Assembly: GCA_023213395.1 (NCBI GenBank)
Contig: CM041465.1
Span: 209,257,741-209,321,740, forward strand
Length of the DNA: 64,000 bases
Reading direction: 5' to 3'
Source: Cycas panzhihuaensis
Taxonomy: Eukaryota; Cycadophyta
A model generated the notes under the pieces. That model searched no databases. It worked only from the letters and a program-made list of their open reading frames with translations, and was not told the DNA's origin. The stretch's first letter is position 1. Each line of letters opens with the position of its first letter. A program made the translations under genes and the position numbers. Positions 32,351 to 43,079 of the stretch are shown here, piece after piece.

Positions 32351-32719
32351 TGTTACATAAATTATCCGGCTAAGTTATGTAAACCACTATGGAACTTTAT
32401 GCATGTGTCGCCTAGTAGACCAATAGTATGCATGGGCATTGCCGTCCAATAAAATGTAAGGCCCCTCAGGCCACCAATAGGATTATATGTATAAGACCCT
32501 ATTTTGTCTATATAAGGGTCATAAATTATAAATGATGGTTATCTTGATAGAACATTTTTATAAAGATTCTGCTACGGTACTTTCTATCTTTGGTGATCAT
32601 TTAGTGCTCTAGTGTTCCTGTGAAGCTCTTGGTTAGCTTGTTTGCTTTGTTAGATAAGTAGACACTGCTGTGACTTCAAATTCTCTATCTCAAGAGTATT
32701 GGCGAGAAGAAACGTCTTG
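32351..32719 (+). repeat. 5' LTR of element I
   Basis: 369 bp from TGTTACATAA. Aligns throughout with 38227-38601; the 3' copy has a 5-bp insertion (CCGGT) near its position 58 and about 27 substitutions. A TATA-like TCTATATAAGGG near 32508 may be the promoter. Confidence 0.9.
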
Positions 32720-33716
32720 AGTGGTATTAGAGCTGTGTCGAGATCGTGGGAGGCTGCCCAAAAGTCCAAAAAAAAAAATTTCCCTATCAGATCGAGTACT
32801 CTCTCTACCCTAATAGAGATCGAGGAAAGACATTCGCTTAGTACTCTCTCCACGGAGATTGAGGAACCAGATCGTGATGTACCCAAGCATCGGGAGAAAA
32901 GGGAAATTCTTTTCCTAGGTAACTCTAGTACTTTATCCCTCGTCTTTCATCTAGTTTTAATTTCATTCCTATTTTTCGATTCTGACATTGAAGTATATCT
33001 TAAAGGTAGATAACCTCACTGGGCGGCTACTTTTCTTCCTCCTGCCTCCTTTCCCAAGTATCACAGGGATCTGTTATTTTGGCTAAGCGCATAGTGGTCC
33101 TCTTGCCCTTTGCAAGAAGGATTGGAGTATCACTCCTAAGCCAAGCCCTAGACAGAACTTGGCTATAGTAGTACGCCTCCACGTACCTTCGAGTATATAG
33201 GAGGGCCCCATCTTCAGGTCCTAATCCTTTTCCAGCATAGGCAGCATAACCTTGTCTAGTGGTTGGTAGGTTAAGACTGTAAGCTACCTCATAATTTGAA
33301 AAAAAAAAAAAAAGAAAAAGAAAAAAAAAATAGAGGAAAAAAAAAAAGAAAAAAAAAAATCAGTGAAAAATTTTACCCTTACAGGTATATACCTCATTTT
33401 GATCAGCACATCGTACTGGTCAATTTGCACTAGGTTAGTATATACTGTAAATTTTCTCAATTTTAGTACCTAGTCACTGGTGGGTCCTACCTCACCCCCA
33501 CTTCACAAGCTTTTGTACACTGTTGAAAGAACTTGATATCTTGTTATGTAACTTTCTTTGGGGTCAACAAGCTATAGACACCCCACAACCCCCCTATTCC
33601 CCCCTCTCTTTCCCTTAATAACCCCCTTTTTCTTATGTCCCATTCTTTCTTGATCTTTCCCACTTCGTTCATTCCCCTTCTTTCAACTTATTCCCGCCTC
33701 TTTACACCCTTTCTCC
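32720..33716 (+). other. Leader of element I with primer site and A-rich tract
   Basis: The primer site is at 32722-32733, two bases after the LTR. A nearly pure A tract with a few G and T lies at 33298-33360. A pyrimidine-rich stretch (33580-33716) leads to the gag start. Short frames over 32699-33013 are not conserved coding. A long leader is normal for chromoviruses. Confidence 0.7.
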
Positions 33717-34916
33717 ATGGCTTCTCAAAGTAATAGTGACAAAATCTCGACACTTGAGACTGAAGTCCACAAAATTAATAAGGATCTCAACCACATATAT
33801 AATGAAGTAGCTACCATGCGTACAAACTTTAACTCACAATTGCAAAACCTAGCATCTCATGCTGATGTCCAAGATGTAATTCAGAGGTTGAACAACTTCT
33901 CTCCTCCGCCACCAGTTGGCCTCGCACAACAACAAACTGTGCCTCTGCCTCCACGTCAGCAACAACCATTCCATCATAAGATCAACATACCCACATTTGA
34001 TCCAGATCTCAATAGGGATAGTGTACGAAGTTGGATTAGCAAACTAGAGTTTTACTTTGCACTCAACCCAATGTCAGTGAATGAGCAACTTACATTTGCT
34101 TCCATTCACTTAGATGGGAAGGCACATCATTGGTTCCGATGGTGGAAACGGGAGTACCCCTCCAGCCAGTCTTGGGCGCACTTCTCTACCTATTTTTTCG
34201 AGCAGTATGAAGACACTTGGAGTCAATCTTTTTTTACACAGCTAACACGTTTGAAGCAAGTATCCTCTGTCGAAGTCTACACAGATGAGTTCCAATCTTT
34301 ACGTAATCGGGTTGATCAACAACTTGATAAACAGACAGAGATAGATACGTACGTGTCTGAACTTAAAGAACGTATCCAAATACGCTTGAAGACAGTCTCA
34401 TTATCCACTCTAAAGGATGCAATTAATATGGCTAAAGCAGTAGAAGCAAAATTTGCTGCAGAAAAACCTCCTCCATTCAGACAAGACTCTAAGTGGTTTT
34501 CACGATCCCGACAAGCTGATACGGCTTGGTCCTAGAGACCACGATCACGGCCATGACCAGAGGACACCCCGGCTACATCTCTCGAGCAACGCATTGAGGA
34601 ATCATCGTCGAAGTCCATCCATATCACTCCTACAGAGTCACAACGTCGTCAGGAAGCCGGTCTATGTATACAATGTTCTGAAAAATGGACCACTGGTCAT
34701 AATAGAATCTGTAAAGCTAGGAAGATGGTCTTCACAATTGACCCAGAATTACCCTCGGATGATGACCCTGATACTAAGCATGAATATGATGATGAACCCC
34801 ATGAACACCCTGCTGATGAGTTACCCCCAAACCCTGAGCCTGAAGTTTTCCTATCCAAAGTTACTTCCATTGCATGTCCTGAACCACTTTGAGTTAAAGG
34901 AATACTTAAGAAAACC
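33717..34916 (+). pseudogene. Element I gag
   Basis: The ATG at 33717 (MASQSNSDKISTLETEV) starts a 272-codon open frame. A coiled coil covers about residues 1-60, then a Pro/Gln-rich spacer, then the retrotransposon gag domain (PTFDPDLNRDSVRSWISKLE, LDGKAHHWFRWWKRE, SWAHFSTYFFEQYE, VEVYTDEFQSLRNRV). The frame meets TAG at 34533 (Gln codon) and TGA at 34554 and 34890 (Arg codons). A Cys-rich knuckle near 34665-34710 (GLCIQCSEKWTTGHNRICKA) keeps a CX2C...H...C pattern. Forms the particle in intact relatives. Confidence 0.9.
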
Positions 34917-35430
34917 CCAATTACCATTTTGATTGATGGTGGCGTGTCACTAAATTTCATCAACATCTCCATTGCTCACCAATTTAATCTTTACATAGAA
35001 CCTAAAACTAGCTTCACTTGCTCCTTACTTGGTCATTACACACTCCATTGTGCAGGAACAATCAAAAACCTCACAGTCCACATTAGCTCATATACCCTTG
35101 TCTTTGATTTTTATGCCCTATCCATAGGTGGGTCAGATGCAATTCTTGGCATACAATGGCTCCAGACTCTATGGACTTATAGCACCAATAACTCACCCTC
35201 GGCCCCTTTTATTATGTTCAAAGATCACATGGGTCGCTCTCATAAACTTTATGGGATGCAAGCCCCCCCAAACAAAGTAATCTCACCCTCACGAATGCGC
35301 TGCCAACTCAATGGCAACATCAAATACATTGTTCGTCTTAACCATATCCAGGCCCCCTCGGGTATCCACCCCAATATCCAGCAAGTATTAGATCGATACC
35401 AATCTGTATTTGCTCTGTTACCTGCTATCC
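34917..35430 (+). pseudogene. Element I protease
   Basis: Same frame as gag. Active site ILIDGGVSLNFI near 34926-34961, where chromoviruses have DSGSSHNFI; the Asp stays, Ser became Gly. GGSDAILGIQWL near 35130-35165 is the conserved second loop (G.D.ILG..WL). Open without stops to 35636, through the linker to RT. Cleaves gag-pol in intact relatives. Confidence 0.85.
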
Positions 35431-36300
35431 CCCCACCTGATCGAGGGTTTTACCATACTATTGAGTTACAAAGTTTGCATTACCCGATAAGCCTTCGACC
35501 ATATAGAAATTCCTATTTCCAAAACAATGAAATTGAAAAAATCATGCGGGAATTGTTAAACATGGGTATCATCCAACCTAGTAAAAGCTCGTATGCGGCA
35601 CCCATCGTCTTAGTTCGCAAGAAGAATGGCTCTTTCTGACTTTGTGTTGACTATCGTGCCCTCAACAAATTCACCATAAAAAATAAGTTTCCCACGCCAC
35701 GAATCGATGACATGTTAGATGAAATCCATAGCACTGCCATTTTCACCAAACTTGATTTACAGTCGGGATACTACCAAATCCCCATCTTGCCAGAAGATCA
35801 ACATAAAACAGCTTTCTGAACCCACCATGGCTATTTTGAGTTCCAGGTCATGCCCTTTGGCCTATGTAATGCTCCGACCACCTTTCAGGCCCTCATGAAT
35901 AAGATCTTTTCCCTATATTTATGAAAATTTGTCATCGTCTTCTTCAACGATATTCTTATCTATAGCTCAAACCTATTGGCCCACATCCCACATCTAGAAA
36001 TAGTCCTTCAAATCCTAGCTGAGAATAAACTGTATGCTAAGCTCTCTAAATGTGAATTTAGGAAATCTGAATTACAGTACCTTGGGCATATTATATCCTT
36101 TGTAGGGGTTTAGGTGGATCCTGATAAAATCTCTGTCATCACTAATTGGCCAACCCCAAAAACCCTGACCTAATTGCAGGCTTTCCTAGGACTTACCAGA
36201 TTCTATTGACTGTTCGTTCAAAATTATGCCACCCTAACCACTCCCTTAACCCACTTACTTTGGAAGGATTCCTTCTAGTGGTCCCCCTCAGCTAATGAGG
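35431..36300 (+). pseudogene. Element I reverse transcriptase
   Basis: Shows SSYAAPIVLVRKKNGSF, then TGA for Arg, [36 protein letters not shown], and the palm motif VIVFFNDILIYS where the first catalytic Asp is Asn (AAC at 35946-35948; GAC to AAC). SKCEFRKSELQYLGHIIS follows. Stops: 35637 TGA, 35817 TGA, about 35922 TGA, about 36111 TAG, about 36171 TAA, about 36207 TGA and about 36276 TAG, all explained by C-to-T at Arg or Gln codons. No frameshift. Confidence 0.9.
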
Positions 36301-36950
36301 CCTTCCTCTATTTAAAGGAGGTCATGACAACCACCCCAGTCTTGGCCTCCCCTGACTTTTCTCGGCCTTTCCAATTAGAATGCGATGCCTCTGGGTTTGG
36401 ATTAGGTGCGGTCTTAATGCAATACTTCCACCCCATTGCCTTCAAAAGTCGAAAACTCAAAGATCATGAGTGTAGACTTTCCACCTATCAAAAAGAAATG
36501 CAAGCCATCCTCCATGCTGTTGACAAGTGGCGATAGTATCTACTTGGTTCTAAATTCACTATCCTCACTGATCACCATAGCCTTCGTCGTTTACTAGATC
36601 AACCAGTCCTCTCAGAAGAGCAGGCAAAATGGGTCGACCATCTCCAAGTTTTTGATTTTACAATCACATATAAAAAGGGGAAAGATAACATTGTGGCAGA
36701 TGCTCTCTCGAGGTTGCCTTCACCTACACTTGGCAATAGCACCGATCATACTAAGGACCCAACCATTTATGCCATTTCCTCCCCACAACTAACATGGTTA
36801 CAGGATTTAGCCATGGCTAACCAAAACCAACATGATTTTGCGCATTGGGCCAATAAGGTCCACACTCATAAGGATTGGTCCATCCATAATAATCTTCTCT
36901 TATACCAAAATCGCATATTCGTCCATCCCCTCTCAGCTTTTATCTCGTGG
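36301..36950 (+). pseudogene. Element I RNase H
   Basis: Same frame: FQLECDASGFGLGAVLMQ carries the first catalytic Asp, CRLSTYQKEMQAILHAVDKWR carries the catalytic Glu, TAG (Gln) at 36534 precedes YLLGSKFTILTDHHSLRRLL with the third Asp, and DNIVADALSRLPSP ends the domain. Degrades RNA in RNA-DNA hybrids in intact relatives. Only one stop. Confidence 0.9.
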
Positions 36951-38214
36951 ATTTTATTAGAATATCATTCTTCCCCTCTTGGCGGCCACTTTGGTTTTGA
37001 TAAAACTTAAGGTAGGATTCATTCTGACTTCTTTTGGCCAGCAATAAAATCCACCATCCTTACCTTTGTCTCAGAATGTGATACATGCCAACGTAACAAA
37101 GCTGATACAAAACCCCAACTGGGCCTCCTTCAACCATTGCACATCCCACAAGGTAAATGGCAAGATATTGCCATGGACTTCATAATGGGCCTACCACCAT
37201 CTGCTGGATATGACTTCATTTTAGTAGTCATAGATTAGTTGACAAAATATGCCCACTTCTTGCCCGTCCACACAACCTATAAAGCCCCACGCATCGCTGA
37301 CATCTACATCTAGACAATATTTCATTTGCACGGTTTTCCATCCACCATTGTATGCGATCGCGACCCAAAATTCACTAGCTCCTTTTGGCAAGAGCTATTC
37401 CACGCATTAGGCATATCATTCAACATGAGTTTTGCATACCATCCACAGACCGATGGCCAATCTGAGGTCCTTAACAAAACTCTGTAGACCTACTTACGTT
37501 ACTTTGCATCTAACCACCAATCTAAATGGACATCATGGCTAGCTCTAGCTGAGTATTAGTACAACTCCTCACACTATTCAACCATTGGAATGTCTCCATT
37601 TTTGGCTCTCTATGGGTATCCCCCTCTGTCCCACCACTCCTTAGCTACCAACCTCCGTACAACAACAGTGCAACAAAAATTACAGCATATAGACCAAATT
37701 CTCCACACCCTTAAACAAAACCTATCCATGGCCCAAAATCGAATGAAACAATTAGCAGACTGCCACTGCTCTAATCGCTCCTTCAATATTGGGGATCTGG
37801 TATTTCTTCGTCTCCAACCTTATAAGCAACAATCCTTTTGCCATCATAAGAACCACAAACTTAGCCCTCGATATTATGGCCCCTATAAAGTCCTTAAATG
37901 TATTGGTGATGTTGCATATGCTCTCGACCTTCCCCCCACCACAAACATCCATAATGTTTTTCACGTCTCACTTCTAAGTGTCTAAGCAAAACCCATACTC
38001 CCCAGACAACCTTTCCAATTTTGGATGAAGAGCAAACCTTGTCCGTACCTCCAGAACGTATCATAGCTATGAGACAACGGCGTCTCCGGAATTGGTCCAT
38101 TTCAAAATATTTGATACAGTGGACAGGCTACATCTCCGATGAAGCAATTTAGGAGTTCGATGAGTTTGTCAAAAAGCACCCGCATCTCACCTACCTCGAG
38201 GACTCGGCATCTTA
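36951..38214 (+). pseudogene. Element I integrase and chromodomain
   Basis: HHCC zinc region near 36960-37095 (EYHSSPLGGHFGFDKT...CDTCQRNK). Core with MDFIMGLPPS, CDRDPKFTSSFWQELF and AYHPQTDGQSEVLNKTL gives the D-D-E residues. The GPY/F region reads LSPRYYGPYKVLKCIGDVAY and NIHNVFHVSLL. A one-base loss near 38012 moves the chromodomain to the next frame: PERIIAMRQRRLRNWSISK, YLIQWTGYISDEAI, EFDEFVKKHPHL, with Trp at the aromatic cage in QWTGY and another Trp lost to TAG. Chromodomains guide insertion to marked chromatin. Confidence 0.9.
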
Positions 38215-38225
38215 GGGGAGGGGAC
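38215..38225 (+). other. Polypurine tract of element I
   Basis: AGGGGAGGGGA directly before the 3' LTR. It overlaps the end of the chromodomain frame. Confidence 0.85.
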
Positions 38226-38226
38226 T

Positions 38227-38601
38227 TGTTACATAACTTATCCAGCTAAGTTATGTAAACCACTATGGAACTTTGTGTATGTGCCGGTCGCCTAGTAGAC
38301 CAATAGTATGCATGGGCGCTGTTGTCCAATAGAATGTAAAGCCGCTTAGGCCACCAATAGGATTACATGTATAAGACCCTATTTTATCTATATAAGGGTT
38401 ATAAATTGTAAATGATGGTTATCTTGATAGAATATTTTTATAGAGATTGTGCTACGATACTTTCTATCTTTTGGTGATCATTTAGCACTCTGGTGTTCCT
38501 GTGAAGCTCTTAGTTAGCTTGTTTGCTTTGTTGGATAAGTAGACGTTGCTGTGACTGTCAAATTCTCTATCTCAAGAGTATTGGCGAGAAGAAACGTCTC
38601 A
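38227..38601 (+). repeat. 3' LTR of element I
   Basis: 375 bp, TGTTACATAAC...AAACGTCTCA, with intact TG...CA ends. GACTC at 38602-38606 is the target duplicate. Confidence 0.9.
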
Positions 38602-38606
38602 GACTC

Positions 38607-38748
38607 TCCTTGGTATCATGTGTAAATCCCTCTACCTAATATGGGCTAGTGTGAGGCCCCTATGGTAGGTCACCTAATCACCAGTACTAGGTCCATGCAA
38701 TGGGTGTAGGTCAACTGATGTGTGCGTCATACCTTAAGGAAGGGGATA
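38607..38748 (+). other. Element J interior, distal part, with purine tract
   Basis: About 140 bp of non-coding J sequence after the chromovirus, ending in AAGGAAGGGGA (38736-38746) directly before the 3' LTR. Confidence 0.7.
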
Positions 38749-38812
38749 TATTACATATGTGGAGGGCCCTCTCTACCACTACCTTAAGGTTTTGGCATGA
38801 CAATTCATTACA
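38749..38812 (+). repeat. 3' LTR of element J
   Basis: 64 bp, TATTACATATG (decayed TGTTA) to CATTACA. ATTGA at 38813-38817 is the likely target duplicate, against GTTGA at 32248-32252. Confidence 0.75.
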
Positions 38813-38817
38813 ATTGA

Positions 38818-38985
38818 GATAGATGAAGTAGATCTAATTGCAACCTTTGTGATAGTTATAGCTAGATTTAGTTCCTTTCCTTCAATAAGTTTTATTAATT
38901 TATTAAGGTCCAAAATATTAAAATTTTGAATTTCCAAATTACATAACTCTTTTCATTAAGTTTGTATGCATCCAATAAAGCATAA
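38818..38985 (-). pseudogene. Element E gag, N-terminal part
   Basis: Minus strand reads AYKLNEKSYVIWKFKIL, the typical copia gag opening (KLNG.NY..WK.KM), then after a frame change LIEGKELNLAITITKVAIRS leading into 32252 beyond J. The leader follows on the right. Position next to the primer site (39857-39868) fits. Confidence 0.75.
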
Positions 38986-39868
38986 CTAATAATGTTAACC
39001 CTCAATAGTATAAGATAAAATGCACATGACCAAAAGTACAAGTCTGAGTTTATAAAGAAACTTAGTGGTTAGAAGATCTTGTTACAAAATTTAACCTTTA
39101 AAATATAAGTATAATAAAAATTAGTAAGCTAGAAATAAAAATCACTAAAATCTAATATTAAATAGTAAAGTTATGAGGTTTATAATGATTTTAGAGTCTC
39201 CAACCCTCATTGCATATGACCAATGGCTAAAGAACCCAAGTGCAAATATCAAAATATAGTGCAAAATAATTAAACTTCTCTAAACATTAGAGAAATAAAA
39301 GATTAAATAAAATTCTATAAACCTACAAAGAATATTCCATGGGTTTCAATGTTACGATTGCCTAAGAGTCGCCTACACGACTTCATGGATCAAATTTGAT
39401 TAGTTTTGAAGTAAAATTTTGGGTGTTACAGCTAAATCAGACCGATATCTATATAATCCAAGTAGTTACAAAATAAATTAGAGAAAAAATAAGCTAAAAT
39501 ATGGTATTAAGAGTAAGATATGGAATTTTGAAGGCTATCCTCTTCTCTAGCTTTATAAGGTAGTTATACACTAAAAGATCTCATTCTAAGGGTAAAAATT
39601 AATGCCAACTAGATCTTAAACTTGTTAGAAATAGATCCTCAAGCAAGAAGCCTATGCAAATGAAGGATTTAAAGTGCCTAATAAAGCCAAAACTACCTTT
39701 ATAATATAATTAATTCCTTTTTCACTGAGAAACCCTTTGTAGGTTTACTTAGAGACTATAAAAATAATTAATGGCAATGTCCATAATTGAAATATTAAGT
39801 TTACAAGTAGAAATACATGCTAAGACTTAGAAATTTCCCTATTAAGTGAACCATGGACTCTAATACCA
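38986..39868 (-). other. Element E leader and primer site
   Basis: AT-rich leader of about 870 bp, no domain. At 39857-39868 the minus strand reads TGGTATTAGAGT directly after the LTR, a slightly decayed initiator-Met primer site. Confidence 0.7.
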
Positions 39869-40228
39869 TGTTGGAAATATAAGTGAATGAAAGTAAAAAT
39901 TAGTAAGTAAATAAGAGCAAATAACTCAATCATAATTACATAATGAATTATAAGAAATAAGGATACATTAAATCACAAATAAATATAATGGCTCTTAATC
40001 TATTCTCCTTGCATGAATCAATCAATTCAATTAATTGATGAGAGTAGGATACCTCCTCATTAATAGTAAGAGTACAAGCAAGGAATAAAGCAATCAAATA
40101 AGGAAACATCAAGGTACAACTCATGCATACTCTTGTATGTGAAAAAACAAATATAGAAATACAATTCTCAAGAAAACCTACCTAATGTATTCATCAAAAT
40201 GAGGAAGAATTAGATATTATTTTTAATA
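39869..40228 (-). repeat. 5' LTR of element E
   Basis: 360 bp, TGTTGGAAATATAAG on the plus strand, aligning with 1367-1734. Exact AGATA follows at 40229-40233. With the primer site on its left it is the 5' LTR of a minus-strand element. Confidence 0.85.
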
Positions 40229-40233
40229 AGATA

Positions 40234-42720
40234 GTAAAGCATAAGCTTAAATATCATCAAGTGCTCATTTTCTTAGTCAAAACCATCATAAACAATGATA
40301 ACTTTAAGCCCCCTTTTTTTATACTTAATTTTGACCAGTACTTCCAATCCAAACTATCCAACATGGGCCATAAGGCAGAGGTCAAATGGTCAACATAATC
40401 TATAAAGTTATTTGTAGTCTTGACCATTTCAAAAATGATGAAGTAATTTTGGAATACCTAGTAAGATTATCATCTAACCTACCTCCTAACCATCATAAAC
40501 TTGGATTCTCTAAGTACATTCACCTAGATTCACCCTTTGCAACTAAATATTATGATGGCCCTGAAGTTCCTCCTCTCATCAGTCCTACACCACCTCACTT
40601 TGAGAAGGATGGCACATTATTACTTAGCAAGATGATTAATATCAACCTAGAGATTAGTGATGAGCCTCAAATCATTAAGGTAGGGGAAAAGTGTTGCTCA
40701 AAGGAGATTCAAAAGATCAAATCACTTTGCATATAGTTCTCATTTATCTTTGCATGGATTATTCTAATATGAAGGAGTTTACCGAGATATGGTCATCTAT
40801 AATATCATCGTTGTCCTAGGGTCTAAGCCCAAATGTCAACATTAGCATCCCCTTCGCCCTTGTTTATTTGTTACCATCAAATAAGAGATTGAAAAGTTGC
40901 TTAATGCTATGTTCATTGAGTCTATTAACTAGCCTCAATAGGTATCTAACATCACCCCAGTTGCCAAGAAAAATGACACCATTTATATTTTCATAATTTT
41001 TTAAGATATGAGTGATACATGCCTAAAGGATAATTTTTCACTCCTTTCCATCGACCAAATCCTTAACCAATATGTCATCTTTGAGGTTATATTCTTTATG
41101 GATGGTTTCTAATACTTCCAGACCAAGCTATCTGACATGCATTGTAAGGCAAAGTTCAAATGGTCAACATAATCTACAAAGTTATTTGTAGTCTTAGCCA
41201 TTTCAAAAATGATGAAGCAATCTTGGAATACCTGGAAGGATCATCACCTAACCTACCTCCTAATCATTATAAATTTTGATTCTCTAAGTGCATTTACCTA
41301 AATTCACCCTTGGCAACTAAAGACTATGATGGCCCTAAAGTCCCTCTTCCTGTTAGTCCTACACCTTCTTACCATGAGAAGGATAGTACATGATTACTTA
41401 ATAAGACAATCAATATCAACCTAGAGATTAACAATGAGCTCCAAATCATTAAGATAAGGGTGGATTACTCCCAAAAGGAGATTTAAAAGATTAAATAACT
41501 CTACATATAGTTCTCTTTTATATTCACATGGGATTATTTTGACATAAAGGACTTCACCCAAATGTGATCATCCATAATATCACCATTATCCTAGGGTTTA
41601 GGCCTAAATGGCAACATTAGTAGCCCCTTCACCTTTATTTAGTAGCTATCATCAAATAAAAGATTGAAAAGTTTCCTAAGGTTAGGTTCATTAAGGCTAT
41701 TGACTACCCTTAATGGGTATCTAACATCATCCTAGTTACCAATAAGAATGATCCCATCTATATTTGTATAGAGTTTTAGGATATCAACATTGCACTCTTA
41801 AAGGAGAATTTTCCACTACTTTTCATTGACCAAATCCTTGACCAATATGTTGGATTTTAGGTTATGTTCCTTATGGATGGATTCCAATTAAGCTATCCAA
41901 CATGGGCCATAAGGCAGAGGTCAAATGGTCAACATAATCTACAAAGTTACTCATAATCTTGACCATTTTAAAAATGACGAAGTAATCTTAAAATACCCAA
42001 TAGGATCATCACCTAACCTACCTCTCAACCATTATAAACTTGGATTCACCAAGTACATTCACCTAGATTCACCCTTGGTAACTAAAGAATATGATGGCCC
42101 TAAAGTCCCTCCTCCCACCTATCCTAAACCTTCTAACTTTAAGAAGGATAATACACTATTAATTAACAAGATGATTGATGTCAACCTAGATATTAAGGAT
42201 GAGCCCCAAATCATTAAAGTAGGGGTAGAGTGCTTGCTAAAGGATATTCAAAAGATAAAAGAACTCTACATATAGTTCTCTTTTATATTTTCATGGGATT
42301 ATTCTGATACGAAGAACTTCACCTAGATGCAGTCATCTATAGTATCACCATTGTCTTAGTGTCTAAGCCTAAATTCCAATATTAGCAACCACTTCATCTT
42401 CACTTATTAGCTACCATCAAATAAGAGATCAAAATTTTTCTTAAGGCCAAGATTATAGTGTTTATTAACTACCCTAATTAGGTATCTAACATTGTCCTAG
42501 TTTCCAAGAAGAAAGGTGTCATCTATATTTGCATAGATTTTTAGAATATTAATAATGTATGCCTAAAGGATAATTTTCCACTCCCTTTCATCGATCAAAT
42601 CCTTAACCAATCTATCAACTTTAAGGTTATCTTCCTTATAGATGCCTTCTTAGGTCATAATCAGATATTTATCTCCCTTAAGGACCACTATAACACTACT
42701 TTCATGTGATGTTTCTTAAT
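40234..42720 (+). pseudogene. Gypsy element K: linker and RT, triplicated
   Basis: After E the gypsy reading resumes. A unit of about 770 bp occurs three times with starts anchored at 40386, 41160 and 41925. Each unit holds a linker (MVNIIYKV, LDHFKNDEVIL, LGF.KYIHLDSP, IIKVG) and the start of RT (IKQEIEKLLNAMFIES, ITPVAKKND, MDGF). Units 1 and 3 each keep a 116-codon open linker; unit 2 has stops. Only unit 3 goes on into RT (FLGHNQIFISLKDHYNTTFM). It matches gypsy text EI..LL.A.FI...YP.W..N..PV.KKNG. The remainder of pol is missing after 42720. Confidence 0.75.
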
Positions 42721-43079
42721 GAACATGCATATATACTTGGACTGGAAGGCTTAGTTAATCAAAAGGGGCTAGTCTCTAAGATGCAAATATCAAAATAATT
42801 GTTTAAATATTTAGGAATTGACAAATTTTTTAATCTCTTATGCATGGTATATATTTGTATATATACATTATGAAAAGCTCCCTTTAAGAAATTTGACTCT
42901 TTAATATATCCAATGACACTTGGATTATAGAAATACTCCCCTCCCTAAAATGATTTAATCTCAAAGAATCTTCAAAGCTAGATAAGATAGGTACAAGTTT
43001 TTAGATTCCTATGAAGCATCCTTAAGGGCAAGTTTGCCCATTTAACTAAATGTTCTATGATTTGTTTTGAACATAAATG
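42721..43079. other. Unassigned stretch between K and N
   Basis: No domain, LTR pair or duplication recognised. Probably the 3' non-coding part of N or debris at the K/N junction. Confidence 0.3.

Larger units (their letters stand above)
32351..38601 (+). mobile_element. Ty3/gypsy chromovirus I, nearly full length
   Basis: 6.25-kb plus-strand gypsy element with LTRs 32351-32719 and 38227-38601 and exact GACTC duplicates at 32346-32350 and 38602-38606, inserted in the interior of J. Primer site 32722-32733 (TGGTATTAGAGC), A-rich leader, one gag-pol frame from 33717 to 37985, a one-base loss near 38012, and a chromodomain to 38214; purine tract 38215-38225. Order gag-PR-RT-RH-IN-chromodomain defines chromoviruses. 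LTRs are roughly 92% alike by eye. Less AT-rich than the rest of the window. Confidence 0.95.
32253..38812 (+). mobile_element. Miniature LTR element J (TRIM/SMART-like), split by I
   Basis: Without the chromovirus inside it, J is only about 300 bp: 65-bp LTR 32253-32317, primer site 32320-32331 (TGGTATCAGAGC), short interior (to 32350, then 38607-38735), purine tract 38736-38746 (AAGGAAGGGGA), 64-bp LTR 38749-38812. GTTGA and ATTGA flank it (4/5). It codes for nothing. Size and parts match terminal-repeat retrotransposons in miniature and, at this length, the small SMART class. Confidence 0.75.
1367..40228 (-). mobile_element. Copia retrotransposon E, outer element of the nest
   Basis: Minus-strand Ty1/copia element spread over 38.9 kb by later insertions. 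On the minus strand: 5' LTR 39869-40228, PBS 39857-39868, leader to about 38985, gag in three pieces (38818-38985, 31973-32252, 20603-20866), protease 20378-20602, integrase about 19100-20300, RT split between 18306-19000 and 2360-2607, RNase H 1770-2360, 3' LTR 1367-1734. J, H and A interrupt it. The order gag-PR-IN-RT-RH is diagnostic of copia. Frames run on across the H and A insertions when one target duplication is removed, which is strong proof that the pieces were one element. Many stops; not functional. Confidence 0.85.

Noticed and set aside
34453-34932. 159-codon plus-strand frame
   Set aside because: It overlaps gag-pol of element I in a different frame; the real frame carries the gag and protease motifs and is continuous from 33717.
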